From positions 434,001-498,000 of the forward strand of contig NZ_CP021455.1 in NCBI RefSeq assembly GCF_002158865.1: a stretch of DNA of 64,000 nt, given 5' to 3'. This document shows positions 53,116-62,790 of the stretch, piece after piece. Within the stretch, counting starts at the first letter, position 1. Every line of letters begins with the position of its first letter. The position numbers and the translations under genes are program-made. Under the pieces are notes generated by a model, which saw only the letters and a list, made by a program, of their open reading frames with translations, did no database searches and had not been told where the DNA came from. The stretch is from Comamonas serinivorans (GTDB taxonomy: Bacteria; Pseudomonadota; Gammaproteobacteria; Burkholderiales; Burkholderiaceae_C).

Positions 53116-55836
53116 ATGCAAGACAAGTACAGCCACTCCGAGGTGGAAGCCGCCGCCCAGGCCGACTGGCAGGCGGCCGATGCCTACCGCGTCACCGAAG
53201 ACGCCAGCAAGCCCAAGTATTACGCCTGCTCCATGCTGCCGTACCCCAGCGGCAAGCTGCACATGGGCCATGTGCGCAACTACACCATCAACGACATGCT
53301 GACGCGCCAGCTGCGCATGAAGGGCTTCAACGTCCTGATGCCCATGGGCTGGGACGCCTTCGGCCTGCCGGCCGAGAACGCGGCGCTGAAGAACAAGGTG
53401 CCACCGGCGCAGTGGACCTACGACAACATCGCCTACATGAAGGGCCAGATGCAGGCCATGGGCCTCGCCATCGACTGGTCGCGCGAAGTTGCCACCTGTG
53501 ATCCGGCCTACTACAAGTGGAACCAGTGGCTGTTCCTCAAGATGCTGGAAAAAGGCATCGCCTACCGCAAGACCCAGGTCGTGAACTGGGACCCGGTGGA
53601 CCAGACCGTGCTGGCCAACGAGCAGGTCATCGACGGCCGCGGCTGGCGCACGGGCGCGCTGGTGGAAAAGCGCGAAATCCCCGGCTACTACCTGCAGATC
53701 ACCGACTACGCCCAGGAGCTGCTCGACCACGTGCAGCTGGACAACCCCAAGGCGACCCTGACCGGCTGGCCCGACAAGGTGCGCCTGATGCAGGAAAACT
53801 GGATCGGCAAATCCAGCGGCGTGCGCTTTGCGTTCACGCACGGCATCCGCGACGCGGCGGGTGAGCTGATCCAGGATGGCAAGCTCTACGTGTTCACCAC
53901 GCGGGCCGACACCATCATGGGCGTGACCTTCTGTGCCGTGGCGCCCGAACACCCGCTGGCCCAGCACGTGGCCGCGACCGACGCAACCGTGGCCGCCTTC
54001 ATCGAAGAGGCCAAGAAGGGCGGCACGACCGAAGCCGAGCTGGCGGCCAAGGAAAAGGCCGGTGTGCCGTTGGGCCTGAACGTGCGTCACCCGCTGACCG
54101 GCGAAGACGTGCCGGTGTGGGTGGGCAACTACGTGCTCATGAGCTATGGCGACGGTGCCGTCATGGGCGTGCCGGCGCACGACGAGCGCGATTTCGCCTT
54201 CGCGCGCAAGTACGAGCTGCCGGTCACGCAGGTCATCGGCGTCGATGGCCAACGCTATGACTACGAGCAGTGGCAGGACTGGTACGGCGACAAGGGGCAA
54301 GGCGTCACCATCAACTCGGGCAGCTTCAGCGGCCTGCGCCATGCCGAGGCCGTCGACGCCGTGGCCCAGGCGCTGGTCGACAAAGGCCTGGGGGAGAAGA
54401 AGACCACCTGGCGTCTGCGCGACTGGGGCGTGAGCCGCCAGCGCTACTGGGGCACGCCCATCCCCATGATCCTGTGCGAGGCCTGCGGCCCGCAGCCCGT
54501 GCCCGAGCAGGACCTGCCCGTGGTGCTGCCGCAGGATCTGGTGCCCGATGGCTCGGGCAACCCGCTGGTCAAGAGCGAAGCCTTCCACGCCGGCGTGGTC
54601 TGCCCCTGCTGCGGCCAGCCGGCCCGGCGCGAGACGGACACCATGGACACCTTCGTGGACTCGTCCTGGTATTTCATGCGCTACTGCGACCCCCAGCTGG
54701 CCAGCGCCATGGTGGGCGAGGGCACGGCCTACTGGATGCGCGATGCCCAGCGCGCCACCGGCGGCGCCGGCATGGACCAGTACATCGGCGGCATCGAGCA
54801 CGCCATCCTGCACCTGCTGTATGCGCGTTTCTGGACCAAGGTCATGCGCGACCTGGGCCTGGTGACGGTGGACGAGCCCTTTGCCAAGCTGCTCACGCAG
54901 GGCATGGTGCTCAACCACATCTACAGCCGGCGCACGGCCAAGGGCGGCAAGGAGTATTTCTGGCCCAAGGACGTCGAGCACGTGCTCGGCGAGGACGGCA
55001 AGATCGTTGGCGCCCAGCTCAAGCACGCCGTGGACAGCGCCGACGGCCTGTTGCCGGTGGGCACGGCCATCGACTACGAGGGCGTGGGCACCATGTCCAA
55101 GTCCAAGAACAACGGCGTCGATCCGCAGGACCTGATCGAGAAGTACGGCGCCGACACCGCGCGCCTGTACACCATGTTCACGGCCCCACCCGAGCTGACG
55201 CTGGAGTGGAACGAATCCGCCGTGGAGGGCAGCCACCGCTTCATGCGCCGGGTGTGGAACTTCACCGCCAAGCATGCCGAGGCCCTGCAGACATCGGCGG
55301 CTTCAGGTGTCAGTACCGCGGCCCTGCGATCGGAGGCCAAGGCCTTGCGCCGGGAACTCCACCTTGTGCTCAAACAGGTCAGCTACGACTACGAGCGCAT
55401 GCAGTACAACACCGTGGTGTCGGGCTGCATGAAGCTGCTCAACGCGCTGGAGACCTTCACCTGGCAAGTTGGCGATGCCGGCGACCAGGCCGTGCTGAGC
55501 GAAGGCGTCTCGATTCTGCTGCGCAGCCTGTACCCGGCCACGCCGCACATGACGCATGTGCTGTGGACCGAGCTGGGCTACGCGCAGGCCTTGGGCTCGT
55601 TGCTCGACGCGCCCTGGCCCGAGGTCGACCCCCAGGCGCTGGTGCAGGACGAGATCGAGCTGATGCTGCAGGTCAATGGCAAGCTGCGCGGCTCGGTCAC
55701 GGTGCCGGCGGGGGCCGACAAGGCCGCCATCGAAGCGGTGGCCCTGGCCCACGAGGGCTTCATCAAATTCTCGGACGGCAAGGCCCCCAAGAAGGTCATC
55801 GTGGTGCCCGGCCGGCTGGTCAACGTGGTGGTCTGA
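53116..55836 (+). CDS. leuS: leucyl-tRNA synthetase
   Basis: A 906-residue class I synthetase: HMGHVRNYTI (HIGH motif, near residue 49), the CP1 editing domain with GVPAHDERDF, a zinc-type knuckle (CEAC, CPCC) and the KMSKS-type GTMSKSKNNG near residue 657. It charges tRNA-Leu. It is slightly longer than the E. coli enzyme. No ribosome-binding site precedes the ATG. The stop is one base from the lptE start. Confidence 0.96.
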   Translation: MQDKYSHSEVEAAAQADWQAADAYRVTEDASKPKYYACSMLPYPSGKLHMGHVRNYTINDMLTRQLRMKGFNVLMPMGWDAFGLPAENAALKNKVPPAQWTYDNIAYMKGQMQAMGLAIDWSREVATCDPAYYKWNQWLFLKMLEKGIAYRKTQVVNWDPVDQTVLANEQVIDGRGWRTGALVEKREIPGYYLQITDYAQELLDHVQLDNPKATLTGWPDKVRLMQENWIGKSSGVRFAFTHGIRDAAGELIQDGKLYVFTTRADTIMGVTFCAVAPEHPLAQHVAATDATVAAFIEEAKKGGTTEAELAAKEKAGVPLGLNVRHPLTGEDVPVWVGNYVLMSYGDGAVMGVPAHDERDFAFARKYELPVTQVIGVDGQRYDYEQWQDWYGDKGQGVTINSGSFSGLRHAEAVDAVAQALVDKGLGEKKTTWRLRDWGVSRQRYWGTPIPMILCEACGPQPVPEQDLPVVLPQDLVPDGSGNPLVKSEAFHAGVVCPCCGQPARRETDTMDTFVDSSWYFMRYCDPQLASAMVGEGTAYWMRDAQRATGGAGMDQYIGGIEHAILHLLYARFWTKVMRDLGLVTVDEPFAKLLTQGMVLNHIYSRRTAKGGKEYFWPKDVEHVLGEDGKIVGAQLKHAVDSADGLLPVGTAIDYEGVGTMSKSKNNGVDPQDLIEKYGADTARLYTMFTAPPELTLEWNESAVEGSHRFMRRVWNFTAKHAEALQTSAASGVSTAALRSEAKALRRELHLVLKQVSYDYERMQYNTVVSGCMKLLNALETFTWQVGDAGDQAVLSEGVSILLRSLYPATPHMTHVLWTELGYAQALGSLLDAPWPEVDPQALVQDEIELMLQVNGKLRGSVTVPAGADKAAIEAVALAHEGFIKFSDGKAPKKVIVVPGRLVNVVV

Positions 55837-55837
55837 C

Positions 55838-56458
55838 ATGCACACACGCGCACCCATCCCCTCCACCTCGCGCCGCCGCTGGCTGCAGGCGGTGTCGGCG
55901 CTGGGCGCCGTCTCGGCGCTGTCGGCCTGCGGCTTCAAGCTGCGCCAGGCGCCGCAGTTCGCGTTCTCGACCATCCACCTGGGCACGGCGGCCGGTTCGC
56001 TGATCGGCCAGGGGCTGAAGCGGCAACTCGAGGGGTCGGGCCAGGTGCGCGTGGTGCCGATCGCCGAGGCCCAGGTCCTGCTGGAGGTGCTGGCCGAGCG
56101 CCGCGAACGCACCGTGGTCGGCCTGAACGCCAACGGCGAGGTGCGCGAAGTGACGATCCGGTCGCGCTTTCGTTTCCGGGTGCGCTCGCACGACGACCAG
56201 GAACTGGTGCCCGAGACCGAGCTGCTGCGCGAGATGGATGTGAGCTACGCCGAATCCCAGGCCCTGGCCAAGGATGCCGAAGTCGAGATGCTGTTCAAGT
56301 CCATGGCGTCCGATGCCGTGGACCAGATCATGCGCCGCCTGGCCATGATCAAACGCGTGACGCCCTTGCCGGGGGCGGCGGCCGCGGCTGCACCCACCAG
56401 CGGGGCCAGTCAGTCGGTTGCACCGGCCGCACCGGCGGCTTCCGGCTCGGGGTGGTGA
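55838..56458 (+). CDS. lptE: LPS assembly lipoprotein LptE
   Basis: A 206-residue lipoprotein. The leader has basic residues SRRRWLQ and a lipobox LSAC (near residue 31), then GFKLRQAPQFAF, the conserved start of mature LptE. It plugs the LptD barrel in outer-membrane LPS export. It begins one base after the leuS stop, so the two are cotranscribed. Low-complexity Ala/Pro tail. Confidence 0.9.
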   Translation: MHTRAPIPSTSRRRWLQAVSALGAVSALSACGFKLRQAPQFAFSTIHLGTAAGSLIGQGLKRQLEGSGQVRVVPIAEAQVLLEVLAERRERTVVGLNANGEVREVTIRSRFRFRVRSHDDQELVPETELLREMDVSYAESQALAKDAEVEMLFKSMASDAVDQIMRRLAMIKRVTPLPGAAAAAAPTSGASQSVAPAAPAASGSGW

Positions 56459-56481
56459 GTTGGATGAGGTGCTGTCTGATG

Positions 56482-56531
56482 GAGTATGGGTTGATTGCCG
56501 TTGTTCTTGAAACGAGAAACGGCGAATACTC
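56482..56531. repeat. 50-bp palindrome, copy 17 (lptE-holA intergenic)
   Basis: Left arm GAGTATGGG...TTGCCGTT, right arm AACGAGAAACGG...GAATACTC. It lies 23 bp beyond the lptE stop and 50 bp before the holA ATG, inside the conserved leuS-lptE-holA run. Confidence 0.85.
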
Positions 56532-56581
56532 CATGTTGGGCATCGCCATGGCCATGAGCGCGCTGCGCACGGCGTGACCGC

Positions 56582-57646
56582 ATGCAGATCGCGCTGAACC
56601 AGCTCTCGGCCCACCTGGCCAAACCCCTGCGTCCCCTGTACGTGGTGCACGGCGACGAGCCGTTGCTGGCGCAGGAGGCGCAGGACGCGATCCGCACCGT
56701 GGCGCGCGAGCGCGGCTACACCGAGCGCAGCGTGCACACCGTCATGGGTGCGCACTTCGACTGGGGCGCCGTGCTGGCAGCGGGCTCAGCCTTGAGCCTG
56801 TTTGCCGACAAGCAGATCGTCGACATCCGCATCCCGAGCGGCAAGCCGGGCAAGGACGGCAGCGCGGCCCTGCAGCAGCTGGCCGAGTTGCTGCAGCACG
56901 CCGGCGACGAGACCCTGTGGCTGATCAGCCTGCCGCGCCTGGACAAGCCCACGAAAAGCTCGGCCTGGTTCACGGCGCTGGACGGCGCGGGCGTGAGCCT
57001 GGCGGTCGAGCCCATCGACCGTTCGGCCTTGCCGGCCTGGCTGGCCAAGCGCCTGGCGAGCCAGGGTCAGCAGGTGGCGGCGGGCGAAGCCGGCCAGCAT
57101 GCGCTGCAGTTCTTCGCCGACCGCGTGGAAGGCAACTTGCTGGCCGCGCACCAGGAAATCCAGAAGTTGGGGCTGTTGTACCCCGCGGGCGAGCTGACGG
57201 CCGGGCAGATCGAGTCCGCCGTGCTGAACGTGGCGCGCTACGACGTGTTCAAGCTGTCGGAAGCGGTGCTGGCGGGCCAGGTCGGGCGCACGCAGCGCAT
57301 GCTCGACGGCCTGCGTGCCGAGGGCGAGCCCGAGGTGCTGGTGCATTTCGCGCTGGCCGAAGACATCCGCGCGCTGCACCGCGTCCGGCGCGCCGTGGAT
57401 GCAGGTACCCCCTTGCCCATGGCGCTGCGCGAAAGCCGCATCTGGGGCCAGCGCGAGCGGCTGTTTGAGCGCGTGCTGCCGCAGTTGAGCCCGAAACGGC
57501 TGGCGAATTTGTTGCAGGCCGCGCACATTTGTGACGGCATTGTCAAAGGCCTGAAGCACGACGACTGGCCCGCCGACGGCTGGCAGGCCTTGCAGCGGCT
57601 GGCCTTCAACCTGAGCCTGGCGTGCAGGCCCCGTGAATCACGCTGA
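56582..57646 (+). CDS. holA: DNA polymerase III delta subunit
   Basis: A 354-residue HolA: RPLYVVHGDEPLLAQEAQDAIR at the N-terminus, LPRLDKPTKSSAWFTAL in the AAA+ core, and helical C-terminal collar domain. It loads the beta clamp within the clamp loader complex. The order leuS-lptE-holA is conserved in betaproteobacteria; palindrome copy 17 lies upstream. No clear ribosome-binding site. Confidence 0.93.
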   Translation: MQIALNQLSAHLAKPLRPLYVVHGDEPLLAQEAQDAIRTVARERGYTERSVHTVMGAHFDWGAVLAAGSALSLFADKQIVDIRIPSGKPGKDGSAALQQLAELLQHAGDETLWLISLPRLDKPTKSSAWFTALDGAGVSLAVEPIDRSALPAWLAKRLASQGQQVAAGEAGQHALQFFADRVEGNLLAAHQEIQKLGLLYPAGELTAGQIESAVLNVARYDVFKLSEAVLAGQVGRTQRMLDGLRAEGEPEVLVHFALAEDIRALHRVRRAVDAGTPLPMALRESRIWGQRERLFERVLPQLSPKRLANLLQAAHICDGIVKGLKHDDWPADGWQALQRLAFNLSLACRPRESR

Positions 57647-57683
57647 CGCGAAAGGCTGGCGGCCGATGGCAAACTGACGCGCC

Positions 57684-59687
57684 ATGCACACGACCGCCAC
57701 GCGCCCGTCCTCATCGCTCTGGGTGCCCCTGTTGCTGGCAGGGGCCGTTCTGGCCGTGCTCTGCGTGGTCTATGGCTCGGGCCTGCACAACGCGTTGATC
57801 TTCGACGACGCCCGCCTGAGGGATGGCATCGTTGCCCAGTATGGGCTGGGTACCGATGGTCCGTGGCGGCGTTGGTTGTCATACGCCAGTTTTGCATGGC
57901 TGGGGCTGGATGAAGGGCGCTTGGTCTGGCAGCGGGGGCTGAACCTGCTGCTGCACGTGGGGGTGTGCCTGAGCCTGTATGCCTTGTTCATGCCGCTGGT
58001 GGATCAGCTGCCGCTGACCGAGGGCCGGTCTGCCGAGGACGAGGCTGCGCGGCGCCGCTTGGCCGTGTTGGCCGGGGTGGCGGTGTTTGCCCTCAACCCG
58101 GTGGCGGTCTATGCCGTGGCTTACCTGATCCAGCGCTCCATCGTCCTGGCCACGCTGTGCGCGGTGCTGGCCTGCGCGTGCTGGGTGCGGGGCCTGCTCA
58201 CGGGCCACTGGGCCTGGTTGGCGGCAGCGGCGGTGGCCGGCGTGCTGGCCGTGTTGAGCAAGGAGCACGCCTTGCTGCTGCCCCTGGTGTGGGTGGTGCT
58301 GCTGGTGCACGTGCGTCGCCCGCCGGCCCGGACCCTGGCGCTGGCCGGCCTGGGTGGGCTGGCGGTGCTGGGCCTGTGCGGGTGGCTGATGTGGGGCACG
58401 CTGGGCCACATTGTGGGGGCGGCGGCTTTTGATGAGACCTCGGCCGCCTATGTGCGTGACCTGGAGGCCCTGCGCCCTGGCTTTGCGCAGCAGGCCTATG
58501 GCCTGAGCGTGTTCAACCAGGCGGCGCTGTTCTTCGTCTATGGCGGCTTGTGGCTGGTGCCCAACCCGGGCTGGCTGGCCATCGACCTGCGGCCGGCGTT
58601 TCCGCTGGGTTTCGCAAGCCTGCCGCACTTGATGGGCGCGTTGGCCTTTGTGGCGTTGTTCGCGGGCAGTGTGTGGGTGCTGCTGCGCCGGCGCGACGGC
58701 TGGTCGCTGGCGGCGGTCTGTGTGTTGAGTGCGCAGCTGCTGTTCGGCACCGAATTCGTCACCACCTGGCTGCAAGACCCGTTTGTGCTCTACCGCAGCT
58801 ACCTGTGGGCGGCCTTCCTGCCCGGGCTGGTGGCCCTGGCATTGCTGGGCTTGGGGCTGGGGCGGGCGGGGTTGCTCTCGGTGGCGGTGGTCGTGGGGCT
58901 GGTGTCGGCAGCCCTGGCGTTCGAGCGCGTGCAGTCGCTGCGGTCGCCAGAGCTGGCTTGGGGCGATGCCGCAGCCAAGGTGAATCTGCAGGCGCCGGTC
59001 AACGCCGTGGGGCGCTGGCGGCCCTTTCTGAACCACGGCGCCGAGCTGCTGGAACGGGGGCGTACCGAAGAGGCGCTGAAGGACTTCGAGCAGGCGGTGG
59101 CCCTGGGGGAACCGCTGGGCGCTGCGGCCATGAGCCAGGGCATGGCGCTGCAGGTGCTGGGCCGGCATGCGCCGGCCGTGGCGGCGCTGGAGCGCTCGCG
59201 CCAGCAGGGCATGAAGCACCCCATGCTCGCCTACCACCTGGGCCTGTCGCAGCGGGCCATCGGCGAGTTGCCGGCGGCCGTGCAGAACCTGCAGGCGGCA
59301 GCGGCGGCGCAAGAGGACCCGCAGCTCAAGCTGCGCCTGCTGCAGGACCTGGGTGAAACGGCCCTGGCGGCGCGCCAGCCCGAGGTCGCCGATCAAGCCT
59401 TCGCGGCCGCGCTGGCCCTGGATCCCGGCCATGTGGCTGCCGAGGTGGGCCGCGGCATGGTGCTGCTGGCGCGTCAACAGGCCCAGGCCGCCATGGCGGT
59501 GTTCGACGCCAGCCTGGCCAGGCGCGACAGCGCGCTGGGGCACTATGGCCAGGCCCTGGCCCACATGGCGCTGGGTAACCTGCAGGCGGCCCGCAGCGCG
59601 GTGGCGCGCGCACAGGCCCTGGACCCGAACAACCGCAACGTGGCGGCGCTGGCTCGGCATCTGCAGACGGGATCGGGTGCGCGGTGA
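57684..59687 (+). CDS. multi-pass membrane protein with TPR repeats, GT-C glycosyltransferase-like
   Basis: A 667-residue protein: an N-terminal helix, then an Asp-rich loop with FDDARL (near residue 41), roughly ten to twelve membrane segments to about residue 415, and a C-terminal TPR array (about 445-660). The layout resembles GT-C/TMTC-type protein O-mannosyltransferases with TPRs, so transfer of a lipid-linked sugar to exported protein or polysaccharide is plausible but unproven. It overlaps the next glycosyltransferase gene (GTGA). Start without ribosome-binding site. Confidence 0.75.
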   Translation: MHTTATRPSSSLWVPLLLAGAVLAVLCVVYGSGLHNALIFDDARLRDGIVAQYGLGTDGPWRRWLSYASFAWLGLDEGRLVWQRGLNLLLHVGVCLSLYALFMPLVDQLPLTEGRSAEDEAARRRLAVLAGVAVFALNPVAVYAVAYLIQRSIVLATLCAVLACACWVRGLLTGHWAWLAAAAVAGVLAVLSKEHALLLPLVWVVLLVHVRRPPARTLALAGLGGLAVLGLCGWLMWGTLGHIVGAAAFDETSAAYVRDLEALRPGFAQQAYGLSVFNQAALFFVYGGLWLVPNPGWLAIDLRPAFPLGFASLPHLMGALAFVALFAGSVWVLLRRRDGWSLAAVCVLSAQLLFGTEFVTTWLQDPFVLYRSYLWAAFLPGLVALALLGLGLGRAGLLSVAVVVGLVSAALAFERVQSLRSPELAWGDAAAKVNLQAPVNAVGRWRPFLNHGAELLERGRTEEALKDFEQAVALGEPLGAAAMSQGMALQVLGRHAPAVAALERSRQQGMKHPMLAYHLGLSQRAIGELPAAVQNLQAAAAAQEDPQLKLRLLQDLGETALAARQPEVADQAFAAALALDPGHVAAEVGRGMVLLARQQAQAAMAVFDASLARRDSALGHYGQALAHMALGNLQAARSAVARAQALDPNNRNVAALARHLQTGSGAR

Positions 59688-61591
59688 AGCCACACGGCAC
59701 GCCCCAGGCACGGGGCCGGGTGTTGCACGTCGGCAAGTTCTTTCCGCCCGACCGGGGCGGTATCGAGTCCTATTTGGCCGACCTGATGGCGCAGCAGCAG
59801 GCCATGGGGCTGGAGGTCGCGGCGCTGGTGCACGGCACCCCCCGCCCGGATGACCCGCCCTGGCTGATCCGTGTGCCGGTGCAGGCCGAGGTGGTGTACG
59901 CGCCGATCGCCCTGGGCATGGTGCTGGCCCTGCGTCGCGCGCTGCGGCAGTTCCAGCCCGATGTGCTGCACCTGCACATGCCCAACCTGGCCGTGTTCTG
60001 GGCGCTGTTCCTGCATCACGCCATGGCGGTGCCCTGGGTGGTGCACTGGCATTCGGACGTGATGGTCAACCCCAAGCGCCTGCTGCTGAACCTGGCTTAC
60101 CGCTTTTACGAACCCTTTGAGCGGCGCATGCTGCGCGGGGCGCAGGCCGTCATCGCCACCTCGCCGGCCTACCTGCGCCACAGCCAGACCTTGTGGCCCT
60201 GGCGCGGCAAGGCGGTGGCCATTCCGCTGGGGCTGCGGCGACTGCCGGGCACGGCAGAGCCGGTTGCCGGGGTGCCGGCCTGCGACCGGCCGTTTCGGGT
60301 GCTGTCCATCGGGCGCCTGGCGCACTACAAGGGCTTTGGCGTGCTCATCGATGCCGTGGCGCAATGCCCAGGTGTGGTGCTGCGCATCGTGGGGGACGGC
60401 GAGCTGCGCGCGGTGCTGGCGCAGCAGATTCAGGCCCTGCCGCAGGCCGATGCCCGCGAGCGCATCCAGCTTCTCGGAGCCGTGGACGATGCGCAGAAAT
60501 GGCGTGAGCTGGCCGCCTGCGACTTGTTCGCGCTGGCTTCGACCGAAAAATCCGAAGCGTTCGGCCTGGTCGTGCTCGAGGCCATGCAGTTCGGCAAACC
60601 GTGCCTGGTCAGCCAGCTGTCCGGCTCGGGCCTGCCGTGGCTGCTGGACACCGCGCAGGCCGGCATGACCGCGCCCGTTGGCGAGGTGGCTGCCTGGCGC
60701 GATGCCGTGTTCGCCATGGCGGCGGCGTGGCGTGCGCACGTGTGCGACGAGGCCTCCGACGCGGCGGCGCGCTGGCGGCGCTGGGTCAGCCAGGCTCACC
60801 AGGCTGCGCATGGCGACTTTTCGATGCAGACCAACGCCCGGTCCGTGATGGCGGTCTACGAGCGGCTGTGGCCCGAGTGGCTGGAGGCAGAGCGACCGTT
60901 GTTGGCGGTGATGCGGGCAGGTCCGAGTGCGGCCGAGGGCCTGGACGCGCAGGTGCGCGGCTTGCGTGCCATCGGGTTCGATGTGCTGGTGATCGACGAG
61001 GGCCTGGGCGCCGCCACGGTGCGGCTGGTGCAGGCTGCAGGCGCCGAGGTCCTGCGCACCCCCTTGCCGCAGGAGGCGTGGGGCAGCCTTCAACTCGGCC
61101 TGCGCTGGGCCCGTGTGCGGCGCTATGCCCAGGTGCTGACCCTGAGCGCGGGGCAGGTCGCGCCGGCGGACATCGACCTGTTGCGGCGACAGCCGCAGCA
61201 TGACGTGGTGATCGCGTCGCGCGGGCGGCGCCTGCCGCGCCGCCTGGCGTGGTCGTGGTTCCGTGGCCTCACGGGCCTGAACGTGCGTGACCTGTCGTCG
61301 CCGGTGCGCCTCTACGGCCGCGAAGCCGTTGCGGTGCTGGCCTCGCGCGAAGCCACGATGCTGGCGCACGAAGACCTGGGGTCGCTGCTGCTGTTGCAGC
61401 GCTCGCGCCTGTCCATGGTGGAGGTCGAGGTGCCTGGTCTGCGCTTGAGCCCGGACACGGGGTGGCGGTCGTGGTGGCGCGGGGCGCGCGACTTGATGGC
61501 GGGCACCGTGCTGGGGCTCTCACGCATCGACACACCGCCTTGGCGCCCGCGCACGGCCGAGCACACCCCGGTGACCCTGGACCGACCATGA
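59684..61591 (+). CDS. glycosyltransferase: GT4 domain fused to a degenerate GT2-like domain
   Basis: A 635-residue fusion. Residues 1 to about 400 are a GT4 GT-B enzyme: HVGKFFPPDRGGIESYL, VLSIGRLAHYKGFGVLI and the EX7E pair E291/E299 in SEAFGLVVLE. Residues about 405-635 resemble a DPM1-type GT2 domain with GLTGLNVRDLSSPVRLYG from residue 528, but the catalytic D-x-D-Q position reads LSAGQ (487-491), so this half is probably inactive. Starts at GTG overlapping the upstream stop and itself overlaps the next gene (ATGA): one operon with the flanking glycosylation genes. Confidence 0.82.
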   Translation: MKPHGTPQARGRVLHVGKFFPPDRGGIESYLADLMAQQQAMGLEVAALVHGTPRPDDPPWLIRVPVQAEVVYAPIALGMVLALRRALRQFQPDVLHLHMPNLAVFWALFLHHAMAVPWVVHWHSDVMVNPKRLLLNLAYRFYEPFERRMLRGAQAVIATSPAYLRHSQTLWPWRGKAVAIPLGLRRLPGTAEPVAGVPACDRPFRVLSIGRLAHYKGFGVLIDAVAQCPGVVLRIVGDGELRAVLAQQIQALPQADARERIQLLGAVDDAQKWRELAACDLFALASTEKSEAFGLVVLEAMQFGKPCLVSQLSGSGLPWLLDTAQAGMTAPVGEVAAWRDAVFAMAAAWRAHVCDEASDAAARWRRWVSQAHQAAHGDFSMQTNARSVMAVYERLWPEWLEAERPLLAVMRAGPSAAEGLDAQVRGLRAIGFDVLVIDEGLGAATVRLVQAAGAEVLRTPLPQEAWGSLQLGLRWARVRRYAQVLTLSAGQVAPADIDLLRRQPQHDVVIASRGRRLPRRLAWSWFRGLTGLNVRDLSSPVRLYGREAVAVLASREATMLAHEDLGSLLLLQRSRLSMVEVEVPGLRLSPDTGWRSWWRGARDLMAGTVLGLSRIDTPPWRPRTAEHTPVTLDRP

Positions 61592-62775
61592 ACCCCACGC
61601 TTGACCTGATCCTGGGGGCCGACGCCCTGCGCGCGCCCCTCACTGGCATCGGCCGCTACACGTTCGAGCTGGCCAGGCGCCTGGTGCAGCGCGACGAGGT
61701 GGCGCGGCTGCGCTACTTCTCGATGGGGCGCTGGGTGGCCGATCCCCTGGCGGGCCTGGACGCGCCCGACGGTGAAGCGGTGGCCGCCCCGGCCGACCGC
61801 GGCCGGGCACCGCCGGCATCGCTGCGCACACGGCTCGCCACCAGCCCGCTGGCGGTACGGCTGTATGCGGCGTGCAGCCCCCGGCTGCTGGGCTGGCGTC
61901 TGCGGGACCAGGGACGGTCGATCTACCACGCGCCCAACTACATCGTGCCGCCCTTTCCGGGCGCGGCGGTGAGCACGGTGCACGACCTCTCGCACATCCT
62001 CTGTCCGCAGTTCCACCCGCGGGCCCGGGTCGACTACCTCAACCTGACGCTGGGCCCCAGCCTGGCCCGCACGGCGCATGTGATCACGGTGTCCGAGGCA
62101 GTGCGGCAAGAGCTGCTGGCCCGTGCGCTGATGCCGCCGGAGCGCGTCACCGCCATCCACCTGGCCGCCGACGCGGTGTTCCGCCCCCACACCCCAGCGA
62201 TGCTGGCGCCGGCGATGCAGGCGCTGGGCTTGCGGGCCGGTCGGTACAGCCTGTTCGTCGGCACGGTGGAGCCGCGCAAGAACATCGCCCGCCTGATTGA
62301 GGCCTACGCCCGCTTGTCGCGCGACCTGCGGTTGACCTGGCCCCTGGTGCTGGTCGGTGGCCCGGGCTGGCATTCCGAGGCCATCCATGCGCGCATGGCG
62401 CAGGCCCAGGCGGAAGGCTGGCTGCGCTACCTGTCGTTCATCGACCAGCGCTGGCTGCCCGCCGTGTATGCCGGGGCGCGTTTGCTGGCCTACCCCTCGC
62501 TGTACGAAGGCTTTGGGCTGCCCATCGTCGAGGCCATGGCGTGCGGCACGCCGGTGCTCACGTCCAACGCCTCGTGCATGCCAGAGGTGGCTGGGGGCGC
62601 GGCGCACCTGGTGGACCCGCTGGACGTGGAGGACTTGGCCCACGGGCTGGCGCGCTGCCTCGAGGATGAGGCCTGGCTGGTCCAGGCGCGCACGCAAGGC
62701 CTGGCGAGGGCCGCCGCCCTGTCGTGGGACCGTTGCGCGGACGAGACCGTGGCGGTGTACCGGCAGCTCAGCTGA
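61588..62775 (+). CDS. glycosyltransferase family 4 (mannosyltransferase-like)
   Basis: A 395-residue GT-B enzyme: N-terminal ADALRAPLTGIGRYTFELAR, a linker STVHDLSHI, and donor-binding FVGTVEPRKNIARLIEAY with the EX7E pair in YEGFGLPIVEAMACG (near residue 310). Sequence style resembles O-antigen/EPS mannosyltransferases. The sugar cannot be read. ATG overlaps the previous stop. It ends 15 bp from the convergent gene that follows. Confidence 0.88.
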   Translation: MNPTLDLILGADALRAPLTGIGRYTFELARRLVQRDEVARLRYFSMGRWVADPLAGLDAPDGEAVAAPADRGRAPPASLRTRLATSPLAVRLYAACSPRLLGWRLRDQGRSIYHAPNYIVPPFPGAAVSTVHDLSHILCPQFHPRARVDYLNLTLGPSLARTAHVITVSEAVRQELLARALMPPERVTAIHLAADAVFRPHTPAMLAPAMQALGLRAGRYSLFVGTVEPRKNIARLIEAYARLSRDLRLTWPLVLVGGPGWHSEAIHARMAQAQAEGWLRYLSFIDQRWLPAVYAGARLLAYPSLYEGFGLPIVEAMACGTPVLTSNASCMPEVAGGAAHLVDPLDVEDLAHGLARCLEDEAWLVQARTQGLARAAALSWDRCADETVAVYRQLS

Positions 62776-62790
62776 ACGCGGTCGCCGGCT

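Noticed and set aside
57837..57886. A stretch inside the TPR membrane protein gene with GTAT-type ends spaced 50 bp and CCG inner cores, like the palindrome family
   Set aside because: The inner arms do not pair well, and the encoded segment (YGLGTD...LSYASF) looks like normal conserved sequence of this protein family, so it is probably coincidence.
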